Of a DNA stretch of 64,000 nucleotides, positions 41,428 to 50,647 are shown piece after piece (positions within the stretch are counted from its first letter, which is position 1; every line of letters begins with the position of its first letter). The translations under genes and the position numbers were made by a program. Origin of the DNA: Syntrophomonas sp. Lineage in GTDB: Bacteria > Bacillota > Syntrophomonadia > Syntrophomonadales > Syntrophomonadaceae. The stretch is taken from contig JAENZE010000001.1 of NCBI GenBank assembly GCA_016841425.1, forward strand, positions 372,001 through 436,000. Reading direction: 5' to 3'. Below the pieces are notes generated by a model. The model was not told the DNA's origin. It saw only the letters and a list, made by a program, of their open reading frames with translations, and made no database searches.

Positions 41428-43496
41428 TGGCTAAAGACTTATTGTTTGAATTGGGGGTAGAGGAATTACCCTCTGCTTATATGGCCAAAGCTCTAAAAGA
41501 TTTGGAAAATCTGGCCCGGAAAAAATTTACAGAAGCCCGTCTTAAGTATAGTGAATTGAAGGTTTATGGCACCCCGCGCCGATTAACCCTTTTTATCACT
41601 GCGATGGAAGAAATACAGCAGGATGCGATAATAGAGAATCGCGGCCCTAAAAAAGCTATAGCTATTGATAAACAAGGTAATCCCAGTTCTGCTGCCCAGG
41701 GTTTTGCCCGGGGACAGGGAGTCAGGGTGGAAGACCTGCTGGTAAAAGAGGTAGATGGCGTAGAATATATCTTTGCAGTGAAAAATGAGATCAGCCGACC
41801 GGCAGCCGATATACTGGCCGACGTAGTGAAGGAAATTGTTTATTCCATTGTATTTCCTAAATCAATGCGCTGGGCATATTATCAGACCCGTTTTGCCCGG
41901 CCGATAAGGTGGCTTTTGTTGCTTTTTGGAGATAAGGTTATAGACCTGGAGATAGAAAATATAAAATCAGGTAAAGTTACCTGGGGACACAGATTTCTGG
42001 GTCAGGGAGCGCTGGAAGTCAATAATGCGGAAGGATATTTCCAGGCTTTGCGAGAAAACTATGTCATCCTGGATCAGGAAGAGAGAAAAACTATGATTTG
42101 GAATCAGGTGCAGGATATAGCTCAAAATCAAGGCGGTAATGCCATGGAGGACCCTGAGTTGTTAGAAGAAATCACTTACCTGGTTGAATATCCACACGCT
42201 TTCTATGGTCAATTTTCCAAATCCTATCTGGAAGTGCCTCCGGAAGTATTAACTACCTCGATGATAGAACATCAGAGATATTTCCCTGTATACGATGCCG
42301 AAGGAGAGTTAATGGCTGGATTTATAGGGGTTAGGAATGGAACTGACTACTGTCTGGATATCGTCCGGGCTGGAAATGAAAGGGTTATTAAGGCACGTCT
42401 GGAGGATGCTCTCTTTTTCTGGAGAGAGGATACTAAAAAACCATTCCAGGATATGGCTCCGGGTCTCTCCAATGTGCTTTTCCATGAACGCCTGGGTACC
42501 ATTATGGATAAAGTAAAACGTATTACAGAGCTGGCCTGTTATATTGGTCAAAAAACAGCCCTGAGCCAGGAGAGCAGGTTAGTAAGGGCGGCTTATTTAT
42601 GCAAGGCAGACTTGATGAGCAGCATGGTCTATGAGTTTCCTGAACTGCAGGGGATCATGGGACGCTATTATGCTCAAATAAGTGGTGAAGAAGCAGAAGT
42701 GAGCCAGGCAGTATTTGAGCACTACTTACCACGATTTGCTGGGGATAACCTGCCAGAAACACCTACTGGAATAGTATTAAGCCTGAGTGAAAAAATTGAT
42801 AATCTTATCGGATCCTATGCTATAGGTATAAAACCCAGTGGTTCACAAGACCCCTATGCGCTGCGCAGACAGGCACTGGGTATAGTAAATATCATAGTAA
42901 ATAAGAATTTAAAGCTTAATCTACAAGATGTGCTGAGCAAATCTTACGCGGGATTCAACAGTATTAATCCGGAACAGGGCCTGGAAGATACAGTTAAAGA
43001 AGTAATTGATTTTATATTACAGCGTATGCGCGGAGTACTGATGGAAAAATCCATAGCATATGATGTTATTGATGCGGTATTTATGTCGGCAGCAGTTGAT
43101 ATAACTGATATATATAGTCGCGCAGTATGCTTGCAGCAGTTCAAGGCCATGCCTGAATTTGACGATCTGATGGTGGTATTTAATCGCTCCCATAACCTGT
43201 CCAGGAAATGGCAGTCTGAAGAAGTTCAATTTGATAAGCTGACCGATGTAAGCGAGATTAGCCTGTATAAGCAGGTTAATATGGTTCGGACAGAGGTACA
43301 GTCAGCTGTTCAGGCCGGTGAATACATTCTGGCTATGAAGACCATTGCCACATTAAGACCGGAGGTGGATAATTTCTTTGAGGCGGTTATGGTAATGGTT
43401 GACGATGAAGTATTGAAAAATGCCAGACTGGGATTATTGAGATCAATATCTGATCTATGTAGGTTTATAGCAGATTTTAGCAAGATCGTGCTATAA
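41427..43496 (+). CDS. glyS: Glycine-tRNA ligase beta subunit
   Basis: The 689-residue beta subunit recognises and binds tRNA-Gly. It begins DLLFELGVEELPSAYM and has GTPRRLTLF, FPKSMRW, HQRYFPVYD, the HD-like segment CKADLMSSMVYEFPELQG, and SDKID-type LSEKIDNL...DPYALRRQALG. The C-terminal anticodon-binding domain follows. It is co-transcribed with glyQ. Confidence 0.98.
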   Translation: MAKDLLFELGVEELPSAYMAKALKDLENLARKKFTEARLKYSELKVYGTPRRLTLFITAMEEIQQDAIIENRGPKKAIAIDKQGNPSSAAQGFARGQGVRVEDLLVKEVDGVEYIFAVKNEISRPAADILADVVKEIVYSIVFPKSMRWAYYQTRFARPIRWLLLLFGDKVIDLEIENIKSGKVTWGHRFLGQGALEVNNAEGYFQALRENYVILDQEERKTMIWNQVQDIAQNQGGNAMEDPELLEEITYLVEYPHAFYGQFSKSYLEVPPEVLTTSMIEHQRYFPVYDAEGELMAGFIGVRNGTDYCLDIVRAGNERVIKARLEDALFFWREDTKKPFQDMAPGLSNVLFHERLGTIMDKVKRITELACYIGQKTALSQESRLVRAAYLCKADLMSSMVYEFPELQGIMGRYYAQISGEEAEVSQAVFEHYLPRFAGDNLPETPTGIVLSLSEKIDNLIGSYAIGIKPSGSQDPYALRRQALGIVNIIVNKNLKLNLQDVLSKSYAGFNSINPEQGLEDTVKEVIDFILQRMRGVLMEKSIAYDVIDAVFMSAAVDITDIYSRAVCLQQFKAMPEFDDLMVVFNRSHNLSRKWQSEEVQFDKLTDVSEISLYKQVNMVRTEVQSAVQAGEYILAMKTIATLRPEVDNFFEAVMVMVDDEVLKNARLGLLRSISDLCRFIADFSKIVL

Positions 43497-43547
43497 ATGG
43501 ATGCTTTTTTTAAACTATTAAACAGGATTTTTTCATTTGATATAGTA

Positions 43548-43575
43548 TATATAATTAGTTAGGATATATAATTAG
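43548..43575 (+). promoter_or_regulatory. Direct repeat TATATAATTAG x2 upstream of the CcpN-like gene
   Basis: TATATAATTAG occurs at 43548-43558 and 43565-43575, 17 bp apart. It may contain the promoter -10 region and a regulator site, possibly for autoregulation by the CcpN-like protein. Sequence repeat is certain; function is inference. Confidence 0.35.
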
Positions 43576-43620
43576 GGTAAAAGTTCGTAAAAAGTATAGC
43601 ATAATTGGATGGTGTATTTT

Positions 43621-44271
43621 GTGGAACTGAACGAGAGGCAAGAGAAAATCCTGGAAATAGTAAAAGAATATGGACCTATAACCGGCGAAAAAATAGCCGA
43701 TTTATTGTGTGTGACCAGAGCTGCTTTAAGACCTGATCTGGCAGTACTAACCATGTCAGGATTTCTGGAAGCCAAGCCGCGGGTAGGGTATACGTTCAAA
43801 ACCGAAGCAGTAGATAATGAAATTAAGCGTATTTTAAATCAGTACCGGGTAGGGGATGTACAGTCTATGCCAGTGGTATTGAAAGAAAACTGCAGCATTT
43901 ATGATGCCATAGTGACCTTATTTGTACAGGATACTGGAACCATCTTTATTATTGATGATCACAATTTCTTAACCGGGGTGGTATCCCGTAAAGATTTTTT
44001 GAAAACTACTCTGGGTCAGGCAGATATACATAAAATGCCAGTTAGTGTGATAATGACCCGTATGCCTAATATTGTCACTACTACTACTGATGAGACGGTA
44101 GTTGAAGCAGTAAAAAAAATAGTAGAACAAGAAATCGACAGCCTTCCCGTGGTAAAGTATCACCTGGATCAGGAAGGAGAGGAACACCCGGAGGTTGTCG
44201 GCAAACTCACCAAAACTAATATTGCCAGACTGTTTTTAGACCTGGCATCCAGACATAACGAAAGGGGGTAA
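43621..44271 (+). CDS. CcpN/YqzB-like transcriptional regulator (HTH plus two CBS domains)
   Basis: The protein of about 217 residues has an N-terminal winged helix (LNERQEKILEIVKEYGPITGEKIADLL) and a tandem CBS pair (MPVVLKENCSIYDAIVTLF..., VIMTRMPNIVTTTTDETVVEAV...). In Bacillus, CcpN represses gluconeogenic genes and its CBS domains sense nucleotides. The following genes here are the PPDK regulatory protein and PPDK, so control of pyruvate-to-PEP conversion is likely. GTG 43621 has GGATGGTG at a suitable distance; ATG 43609 is the alternative. Confidence 0.9.
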   Translation: MELNERQEKILEIVKEYGPITGEKIADLLCVTRAALRPDLAVLTMSGFLEAKPRVGYTFKTEAVDNEIKRILNQYRVGDVQSMPVVLKENCSIYDAIVTLFVQDTGTIFIIDDHNFLTGVVSRKDFLKTTLGQADIHKMPVSVIMTRMPNIVTTTTDETVVEAVKKIVEQEIDSLPVVKYHLDQEGEEHPEVVGKLTKTNIARLFLDLASRHNERG

Positions 44272-44274
44272 ATA

Positions 44275-45096
44275 TTGGTGAATCATCTGCCGGGAGTCTT
44301 TATAGTCTCAGATTCCATTGGCGAAACTGCAGAGATGGTAGTAAGGGCTGCTGCCAGTCAGTTTAATTCCGGTGAAATGGAGATCAGACAGGTTCCCAAC
44401 ATATCCAATATTGAAACTATTGATGAAGTAATCCATCAAGCAGCAGCTAACAAATTCCTGGTAGCATATACTCTGGTCATAGATGAACTTGCACTTCACC
44501 TCAGAACTGAAGCTGAAAAATATGGGGTGATTTGTGTTGATATCCTGGGACCGTTGATTGCCGCATTTAATAATGTCAGTCATATAGAACCCAGAAGGGA
44601 ACCAGGCTTGTTGCGAAAGGTTGATGAAATGTATTATCGCCGGATTGAGGCGGTAGAATTTGCAGTTCGTTACGACGACGGCAAAGATCCCAGGGGGATA
44701 GAACTTTCGGACATTGTCCTGGTTGGGGTATCTCGTACTTCAAAGACACCACTATCCATGTACCTGGCGCACAAACGTATTAAAGTAGCTAATGTTCCAT
44801 TGGTGCCAGAGGTACAGCCTCCAGAGGAATTATTCACTGCTCAAAAGGGAAAAGTTATAGGTCTTACCATAAATCTGGATCAGCTAAACCAAATTCGAAC
44901 TGAAAGACTTAAAACCCTGGGTTTAAAAGGCCAGGCCAATTACGCAAATCCGGAGAGAATTGGAGAAGAGCTTGAATTTGCACATAAAATAATGAAAAGA
45001 CTAGGATGTCCGGTAATTGAAGTTACTAACCGCGCGGTAGAAGAGACCGCCAGCAAAATCCTGGAAATATACTATAGGAGGTTAAGTAATGTCTGA
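44275..45096 (+). CDS. Pyruvate, phosphate dikinase regulatory protein (DUF299 bifunctional kinase/phosphorylase)
   Basis: The 273-residue protein belongs to the family that phosphorylates and dephosphorylates PPDK or PEP synthase on a threonine, using ADP and phosphate. The P-loop-like motif is GVSRTSKTPLSMYLA near residue 152, with the N-terminal FIVSDSIGETAEMV. AAAGGGGG precedes TTG 44275 (GTG 44278 is also possible). Its stop overlaps the ppdK start by 8 bp, fixing PPDK as its target. It is the counterpart of Bacillus YqfL. Confidence 0.95.
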   Translation: MVNHLPGVFIVSDSIGETAEMVVRAAASQFNSGEMEIRQVPNISNIETIDEVIHQAAANKFLVAYTLVIDELALHLRTEAEKYGVICVDILGPLIAAFNNVSHIEPRREPGLLRKVDEMYYRRIEAVEFAVRYDDGKDPRGIELSDIVLVGVSRTSKTPLSMYLAHKRIKVANVPLVPEVQPPEELFTAQKGKVIGLTINLDQLNQIRTERLKTLGLKGQANYANPERIGEELEFAHKIMKRLGCPVIEVTNRAVEETASKILEIYYRRLSNV

Positions 45097-47734
45097 CAGT
45101 AAGTATATATACTTATTCGAAGAAGGGGATGCCAAGATGCGCTCCTTATTGGGGGGGAAAGGAGCCAATCTAGCAGAGATGACACGCATTGGACTACCAG
45201 TTCCACCCGGGTTTACAATTAGTACCGAAGCCTGCAACGAATACCTTGCTGCAGACAGAAATTTTCCTGCTGGTATGTTGGACAAAGCATTTGAAGCTTT
45301 GAGTAAACTGGAAGAAAAAACGGGTAAAAAGTTTGGGGATAAAAATAATCCCCTGCTGGTATCAGTAAGATCTGGAGCAGCTGTATCGATGCCAGGTATG
45401 ATGGATACAATACTGAACCTGGGTCTTAACGATGATTCGGTTCAGGGACTATCAGAACTAACCGGAGATGAGAGATTTGCCTATGACTGTTATCGCAGAT
45501 TTATACAAATGTTCAGCAACGTGGTATTGGATATAGACCATACTAGATTTGATGACATTGTAGAAAAACATAAGAGTAAACTCAGAGTAATATTTGATTA
45601 CGAAATACCTGCTATAGAATTGAAAGCTATCATTAGTGAATATAAGGTGCTGGTAGAAAAAGATAAAGGCTTTAAATTTCCACAGGAGGTTCAAGAGCAG
45701 ATGATCATGGCCGTTAAGGCGGTTTTTGATTCCTGGAACAACCAGAGAGCCATTGTCTATCGGCGCATTAATAAAATAGATGACCACCTGGGTACGGCTG
45801 TAAACATACAATGTATGGCATTCGGAAATATGGGGCAAGATTGCGGAACGGGAGTCGCTTTCACCCGTAATCCTTCCACCGGGGAAAAAGAGCTTTACGG
45901 GGAATTCCTGGTAAACGCTCAGGGTGAAGATGTAGTAGCAGGTATAAGAACACCTACCCCGATCAGCAAACTTAAAGAGGAATTACCAGCAGTATATGAG
46001 CAGTTTATTGATACCTGTCAGAAACTGGAGAACCACTACCGTGATTTGCAGGATATCGAGTTCACAGTCGAAAAAGGAAAATTGTATATGCTGCAGACTC
46101 GTAACGGCAAAAGAACTGCCAGAGCTGCAGTTAAAACAGCTGTTGATATGGTTGAAGAAGGTATTATTGATATTCATGAAGCTATAATGAGGGTAGATGC
46201 CGAGCAGATTAACCAGCTGCTGCACCGACAGATTGATAGCAGTGCAGAGTTCAAACCGATTGCGGTAGGATTACCCGCATCTCCTGGAGCAGCCTGTGGC
46301 AAAGTGGTATTTGATGCTAATGCAGCTGAAAAACATGGCTCAGCTGGAGAAAAAGTGGTTCTGGTAAGAAGTGAAACTGCGCCAGATGATATACACGGTA
46401 TTGTGCATGCCGAAGGAATTCTAACCTCACGAGGCGGAATGACTTCTCATGCGGCAGTTGTAGCCAGGGGGATGGGTAAGCCCTGCGTGTGTGGATGCGA
46501 AAGTATAAAGATAGATGCCGAGCAGAAATGTTTTAAGGTGGGAGATATTATAGTTTCAGAGGGTGATATAATAACCCTTGATGGCGCCACCGGAGGGGTT
46601 ATGTTAGGCGAAGTTCCCATGATTGAACCTACTCTATCTGATGAGTTCGAAAAGCTTCTACAGTGGGCCAATGACATTAAAATGCTGTCGGTAAGAGCCA
46701 ATGCCGACACACCAGAAGATGCTGCCAGAGCACGTGACTTTGGAGCGGAAGGAATTGGTCTGTGCAGAACTGAGCATATGTTTATGGCTCAGGAACGATT
46801 ACCTGCGGTTCAAGAGATGATAATGGCCGAGTCCCTGGAAGACAGAGAAACAGCATTAGAGAAATTGCTCCCCTTCCAACGGGAAGATTTTTACGGCATT
46901 CTAAAGGCTATGTCTCCTCATCCAGTAACAATACGTCTGTTGGATCCACCTTTACATGAATTCCTTCCGGACAAGGAGTCGCTGATGCTGGAGATAGCAG
47001 AGCTTAAATTTAGAAATACCAGCCCCTCTGAGATATTCAAAAAAGAGGAACTGTTAAAAAAGATACATAACCTATCAGAAGCTAATCCCATGCTGGGACA
47101 CCGCGGATGCCGCCTGGGTCTGACCTATCCTGAGATATATCGGATGCAGGTTAGGGCCATCTTTGAAGCCATTAGCAGACTCAAGGTAGAAAATATCAAT
47201 ACTTTTGCAGAAATAGAGATCCCGCTGGTCATTGATGTAGCCGAGTTTAACTTTTTGAAAAAGCATATTTTTGAAGTATATGAAGAAGTCAGGAAAGAGA
47301 CCGGACAGGAACTTGATTTTGCCCTGGGAACCATGCTGGAGCTTCCCCGAGCCTGCATAATGGCGGACGAATTAGCAGGTGAAGCGGAATTCTTTTCTTT
47401 TGGAACTAACGATTTGACTCAGACCACTCTGGGATTCAGCCGGGATGACGCTGAAGGAAAATTCATACCGATATATCTGGAAAGAAAAATTATGAAGGAC
47501 AATCCCTTTGCAGTACTCGACCGCAAAGGAGTGGGCAGCTTGATGATAATGGCCATAGAAAAAGCCAATTCCTCCAGACCCGGCATTTTAATGGGTATAT
47601 GCGGTGAACATGGGGGAGAACCAAGCTCAATCGATTTCTGCCATCAAATAGGGCTTAATTATGTAAGTTGTTCACCATATAGGATTCCAATTGCCAGATT
47701 GGCGGCAGCCCAGGCTGCACTGAGAATCGGATAA
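45089..47734 (+). CDS. ppdK: Pyruvate, phosphate dikinase
   Basis: PPDK interconverts pyruvate + ATP + Pi and PEP + AMP + PPi. The 881-residue protein has the ATP-grasp domain (LLGGKGANLAEMTRIGLPVPPGFTI, SVRSGAAVSMPGMMDTILN), the phosphohistidine domain with GGMTSHAAVVARGMGKPC (catalytic His in TSHAA, the regulated Thr just before it) and the C-terminal PEP/pyruvate TIM barrel (GIGLCRTEHMF, CGEHGGEPSS). In an organism growing on acids it serves gluconeogenesis from acetyl-CoA via pyruvate (inference). A strong hairpin follows. Confidence 0.98.
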   Translation: MSDSKYIYLFEEGDAKMRSLLGGKGANLAEMTRIGLPVPPGFTISTEACNEYLAADRNFPAGMLDKAFEALSKLEEKTGKKFGDKNNPLLVSVRSGAAVSMPGMMDTILNLGLNDDSVQGLSELTGDERFAYDCYRRFIQMFSNVVLDIDHTRFDDIVEKHKSKLRVIFDYEIPAIELKAIISEYKVLVEKDKGFKFPQEVQEQMIMAVKAVFDSWNNQRAIVYRRINKIDDHLGTAVNIQCMAFGNMGQDCGTGVAFTRNPSTGEKELYGEFLVNAQGEDVVAGIRTPTPISKLKEELPAVYEQFIDTCQKLENHYRDLQDIEFTVEKGKLYMLQTRNGKRTARAAVKTAVDMVEEGIIDIHEAIMRVDAEQINQLLHRQIDSSAEFKPIAVGLPASPGAACGKVVFDANAAEKHGSAGEKVVLVRSETAPDDIHGIVHAEGILTSRGGMTSHAAVVARGMGKPCVCGCESIKIDAEQKCFKVGDIIVSEGDIITLDGATGGVMLGEVPMIEPTLSDEFEKLLQWANDIKMLSVRANADTPEDAARARDFGAEGIGLCRTEHMFMAQERLPAVQEMIMAESLEDRETALEKLLPFQREDFYGILKAMSPHPVTIRLLDPPLHEFLPDKESLMLEIAELKFRNTSPSEIFKKEELLKKIHNLSEANPMLGHRGCRLGLTYPEIYRMQVRAIFEAISRLKVENINTFAEIEIPLVIDVAEFNFLKKHIFEVYEEVRKETGQELDFALGTMLELPRACIMADELAGEAEFFSFGTNDLTQTTLGFSRDDAEGKFIPIYLERKIMKDNPFAVLDRKGVGSLMIMAIEKANSSRPGILMGICGEHGGEPSSIDFCHQIGLNYVSCSPYRIPIARLAAAQAALRIG

Positions 47735-47771
47735 GTAAGAGGTAAATACAACTCCATCCTCGCTAAACTAT

Positions 47772-47804
47772 ACGCCCATAAGCCGATAAGAGGCTTATGG
47801 GCGT
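47772..47804 (+). terminator. Terminator-like hairpin after ppdK
   Basis: ACGCCCATAAGCC (47772-47784) and GGCTTATGGGCGT (47792-47804) form a perfect 13-bp stem with a 7-nt loop, 38 bp after the ppdK stop. No T-run follows. Confidence 0.7.
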
Positions 47805-47860
47805 CAGCTTATCACAAGCCGACAAGGCGCCAGACCGATGATCTTATTATGAGCGTCCCG

Positions 47861-47885
47861 ACTTCGGGCCAACGTGGCCCGAAGT
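47861..47885. repeat. GC-rich hairpin at the left edge of the acquired segment
   Basis: ACTTCGGGCC (47861-47870) and GGCCCGAAGT (47876-47885) form a perfect 10-bp stem with loop AACGT. There is no T-run on either strand. It lies between the ppdK terminator and the sigma-factor remnant and may serve the minus strand. Confidence 0.5.
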
Positions 47886-47935
47886 AAATTCCCCTCTCAA
47901 TAACCATGAGATTTTTGACGCAAAATCGACCCGTA

Positions 47936-48094
47936 TCACAAACGGTTTTTCAAGAATCTTTCCATGCTGCGGATTGCGCGGTTTATGGATTGACGCACAT
48001 TCTTTTCGCTCACACCCTCGGCACGTGCAATTTCGGTTTTGCTCATGCCGAGTATGTAATGGACGTAAACCCTCCGGCCCTGTTTGTTGGGGAG
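47936..48094 (-). pseudogene. Remnant of a mobile-element-type sigma-70-like factor (region 4 only)
   Basis: On the minus strand SLPNKQGRRVYVHYILG, MSKTEIARAEGVSEKNVRQS and INRAIRSMERFLKN match the C-terminal helix-turn-helix of small sigma-70-like proteins often carried by integrative elements of Clostridia. The frame can be extended to 48145, but the extra residues are not family-like. The N-terminal half is missing, and upstream sequence looks shuffled into another frame. It is a decayed gene fragment marking former mobile DNA. Confidence 0.65.
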
Positions 48095-48206
48095 CGATCG
48101 AGGGCGGCATGGAGGCGGTGAGAGCATCCCCAATTCCGTTATCAATCGTAAACATAGTATCCCCTTAATTTTTTATTGGTTAAATATTTACAGTCGGTTA
48201 TTACAT

Positions 48207-49136
48207 TCAAGGTGTCGCTTTCACGATTGCTTTCCTTCTTCCTATCAGCGCCATACTAAGAATAATGAGAAGTCCACCGACCCATTGTGCGCACTCTATT
48301 TTTTCCTTTAAAAGGAGCAGGGACAAAAGCATCGAAGTCAGGGGTATCATTCCTGAAAAAGCGGCGGTTGTGTAAGCATCGCAACGCTTCACCCCCTCAT
48401 AAAAAAATACGAAAGCCAGCGCGGTCACAACTAAACCATACCAAACCAAAGCAAACCATTCTTTGCATCCGAGTACCGACATGGAGGCTAAGGGGTGTTC
48501 ACAAAGCGCCAGAATGATGGACAAAATGAAAGCAATAGCGGACACCAGCAGGGTTTGCACCATTGGATGAAGCTGTACCGCCGATTCATCCCACGTTCTT
48601 GCCTTATGCCTTCTTGAAATGATATTGAAGGTAGATTCGCTTGCCGCAGCGCAAATAATAAGCACATTCCCTAAAACATGTTGAGCGGAAAACTGTGCAG
48701 ATAAAATGTTGATTCCTTGCAACAAAATAATGCCCACGACAGTACAGCTAATTCCCAACGCCGTTGTGCCTGAAAAATGCTCTTTCAAAAAGAAGAAAGC
48801 CAGCAACGATGTGATAGCTGGCGTTGTGCCTGTTAATATTCCGGCCTCCACGGTACTTGTCAATTTCACGCCAAAAAGCAAGAAAGTGCGGAACAGAAAA
48901 ATCCCAAAAATTGCTTGAAACAGAATCATTATCCAATCGCTCTTCGTCAGTATATGTATCGTCCGAATGGTTTTCGTTCCGTAGAACGGCAATAAACATA
49001 CAAGCATGATTCCCAAGCTAACCGCCGTTATCATAAAATTGCTTAATTTCATTGCAAGAATATATCCTGTAATCACGGAAGTACCAGCTAACGAAAAAGC
49101 ACCCAGTAGGTACATCTTCCCTTGAATATGTCTCAT
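48207..49136 (-). CDS. EamA/DMT-family membrane exporter
   Basis: The 309-residue protein has ten hydrophobic segments in two EamA repeats, with PAITSLLAFFFLKEHFSG ending repeat 1 and PLTSMLLSLLLLKEKIE ending repeat 2. Family members export amino acids and other metabolites. ATG 49136 has AGAAGG upstream on the minus strand; a longer frame to 49229 would run over the divergent promoter region. It is transcribed away from a MocR-type regulator, a common pairing in which the regulator controls the exporter. The base composition here is more GC-rich than neighbouring core genes. Confidence 0.88.
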   Translation of the reverse strand: MRHIQGKMYLLGAFSLAGTSVITGYILAMKLSNFMITAVSLGIMLVCLLPFYGTKTIRTIHILTKSDWIMILFQAIFGIFLFRTFLLFGVKLTSTVEAGILTGTTPAITSLLAFFFLKEHFSGTTALGISCTVVGIILLQGINILSAQFSAQHVLGNVLIICAAASESTFNIISRRHKARTWDESAVQLHPMVQTLLVSAIAFILSIILALCEHPLASMSVLGCKEWFALVWYGLVVTALAFVFFYEGVKRCDAYTTAAFSGMIPLTSMLLSLLLLKEKIECAQWVGGLLIILSMALIGRRKAIVKATP

Positions 49137-49194
49137 TCCAAACCTTCTTTTGATCATTGCATTCATTCCAAATCTTGCTATAATTATATCGTGA

Positions 49195-49247
49195 CAACTG
49201 GACTTCCGTAAGGGCCAGTATTGCATCAATTATAGGGTGCCAGTTGG
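49195..49247. promoter_or_regulatory. Putative MocR operator: three CCAGTT-type half-sites
   Basis: CAACTGG (49195-49201), GGCCAGT (49213-49219) and TGCCAGTTGG (49238-49247) lie in the divergent gap. The outer two form an inverted pair, and the second and third are direct half-sites. MocR/PdxR regulators commonly bind such arrays. A palindromic TATAATTATA (about 49180) may provide -10 boxes. Confidence 0.5.
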
Positions 49248-49261
49248 AAGGGGGTAGTTAG

Positions 49262-50647
49262 ATGTGGGGAATCGTATTGCATGACAACAGCGAGGTTGGT
49301 TTGGCTCGCCAAATCTTCATGTCGCTAAAAGAGCATATTTTGACAGGTCAAATTCCGCAGGGAGAAGCCTTGCCATCTACAAGAAAACTTGCAAAGGGCT
49401 TGGGCGTTTCCCGTAATACAGTTTGCGACGCATACGATATGCTTTGGACGGAAGGCTTTATTGTCAGCCATCAGGGTGCGCCGTCACGTGTGGCTGACGG
49501 GCTTCAAATCCAAACCGTGCAGAATAGAGAAAAGGTACAAGAAACGGACAAAAGCCAGCCGGTTATCTTGTGGGATTTCAAAACAGGCCAGCCGGATTTA
49601 TCGCTTTTTCCGTGGCAGGTATGGAATGGGATCATACGCGATGCGGCAGGCAGCCTATCCGCCCGACAACTGGAATACAGCGGGCCAAAAGGGTATGAAC
49701 CGCTTTGCGAGGAAATTGCCCTTTGGCTTCTGCGTAGCAGGAGCATGGAAGTCGATCCGAAGGATGTATTTATTACATCAGGAGCGACACAAGCACTTCA
49801 TTTGCTTGTAGACATTCTCTATAAAGAGGGCCGTGTCTTTGCTCTGGAAAGCCCTTCCCACCCAGGAATCCGCACAGTCATTTCCGATAAAGGATACCCC
49901 ATACACTGGATGCCCGTTGACAGCAAGGGCGCGGATATGACCTCCCTCCAGGGCAAGAATATTTCGGCGGTTTATGTTACGCCTTCCCATCAGTTTCCGA
50001 TGGGAGGGATTCTTCCGGCAACCCGTCGTGCGGCGCTGATACGTTTGGCAATGGAGAAGGATTTTTATGTCATTGAAGATGATTACGACAGCGAATTCCG
50101 CTATTGCGGCTCTCCCGTCAGTCCCATTTATTCGATGAATTCTTCCCATGTCGTCTATGTCGGAACTTTCAGCAAGGCGGTGTTTCCTGCCCTCCGGTTG
50201 GGCTTTGCGGTATTGCCAAAGCCGTTGCAGGCCAAATGGAGGCATTACCGCAATTACATGGATGTTCAGAATCCGATTCTGGAACAGGCGGCATTGGCCG
50301 AATTCCTGCGCAAGCGGAAAATGGACAAGCACGTCCAGCGTATGCGGCGAGTATATGGCGAAAAGAGGAATGCCTTATTAAAGTCTTTAGAGACGACGTT
50401 TGGCGATTCCGTATGCCCATGGGGGGATGCCTCCGGCCTGCATGTGGCGCTTCAATTTCCGGGCTTCGAGTTTGGGGGAAAGTTCATTTTAAGTTGCAAA
50501 AATTCAGGCATACGGGTATCTCCACTGACGCAATATTGCATTTCACGAAACGATCATAAGGATATGCTCCTCGTAGGCTATGGACACCTTAGTTCTGAGC
50601 AAATTCAAGAGGGTATTAAGGCGCTACACCAATTGATTGTAGGTTAA
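49262..50647 (+). CDS. MocR-family regulator (GntR-type HTH fused to an aminotransferase-like domain)
   Basis: The 461-residue protein has an N-terminal GntR winged helix (LARQIFMSLKEHILTGQIPQ, LPSTRKLAKGLGVSRNTV) and a fold-type I aminotransferase domain from about residue 110. The PLP lysine is in YVGTFSKAVFPALRLG, with EDDYDSEFRY upstream. Such regulators sense PLP or amino-acid/PLP adducts. GGAAGGGGG precedes the ATG. The divergent EamA exporter is its likely target. Base composition and the nearby mobile-element remnant suggest horizontal acquisition. Confidence 0.93.
   Translation: MWGIVLHDNSEVGLARQIFMSLKEHILTGQIPQGEALPSTRKLAKGLGVSRNTVCDAYDMLWTEGFIVSHQGAPSRVADGLQIQTVQNREKVQETDKSQPVILWDFKTGQPDLSLFPWQVWNGIIRDAAGSLSARQLEYSGPKGYEPLCEEIALWLLRSRSMEVDPKDVFITSGATQALHLLVDILYKEGRVFALESPSHPGIRTVISDKGYPIHWMPVDSKGADMTSLQGKNISAVYVTPSHQFPMGGILPATRRAALIRLAMEKDFYVIEDDYDSEFRYCGSPVSPIYSMNSSHVVYVGTFSKAVFPALRLGFAVLPKPLQAKWRHYRNYMDVQNPILEQAALAEFLRKRKMDKHVQRMRRVYGEKRNALLKSLETTFGDSVCPWGDASGLHVALQFPGFEFGGKFILSCKNSGIRVSPLTQYCISRNDHKDMLLVGYGHLSSEQIQEGIKALHQLIVG

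Noticed and set aside
49389-49811. Alternative-frame ORFs within the MocR gene
   Set aside because: They arise from the higher GC content; only the 49262 frame carries GntR and aminotransferase motifs.
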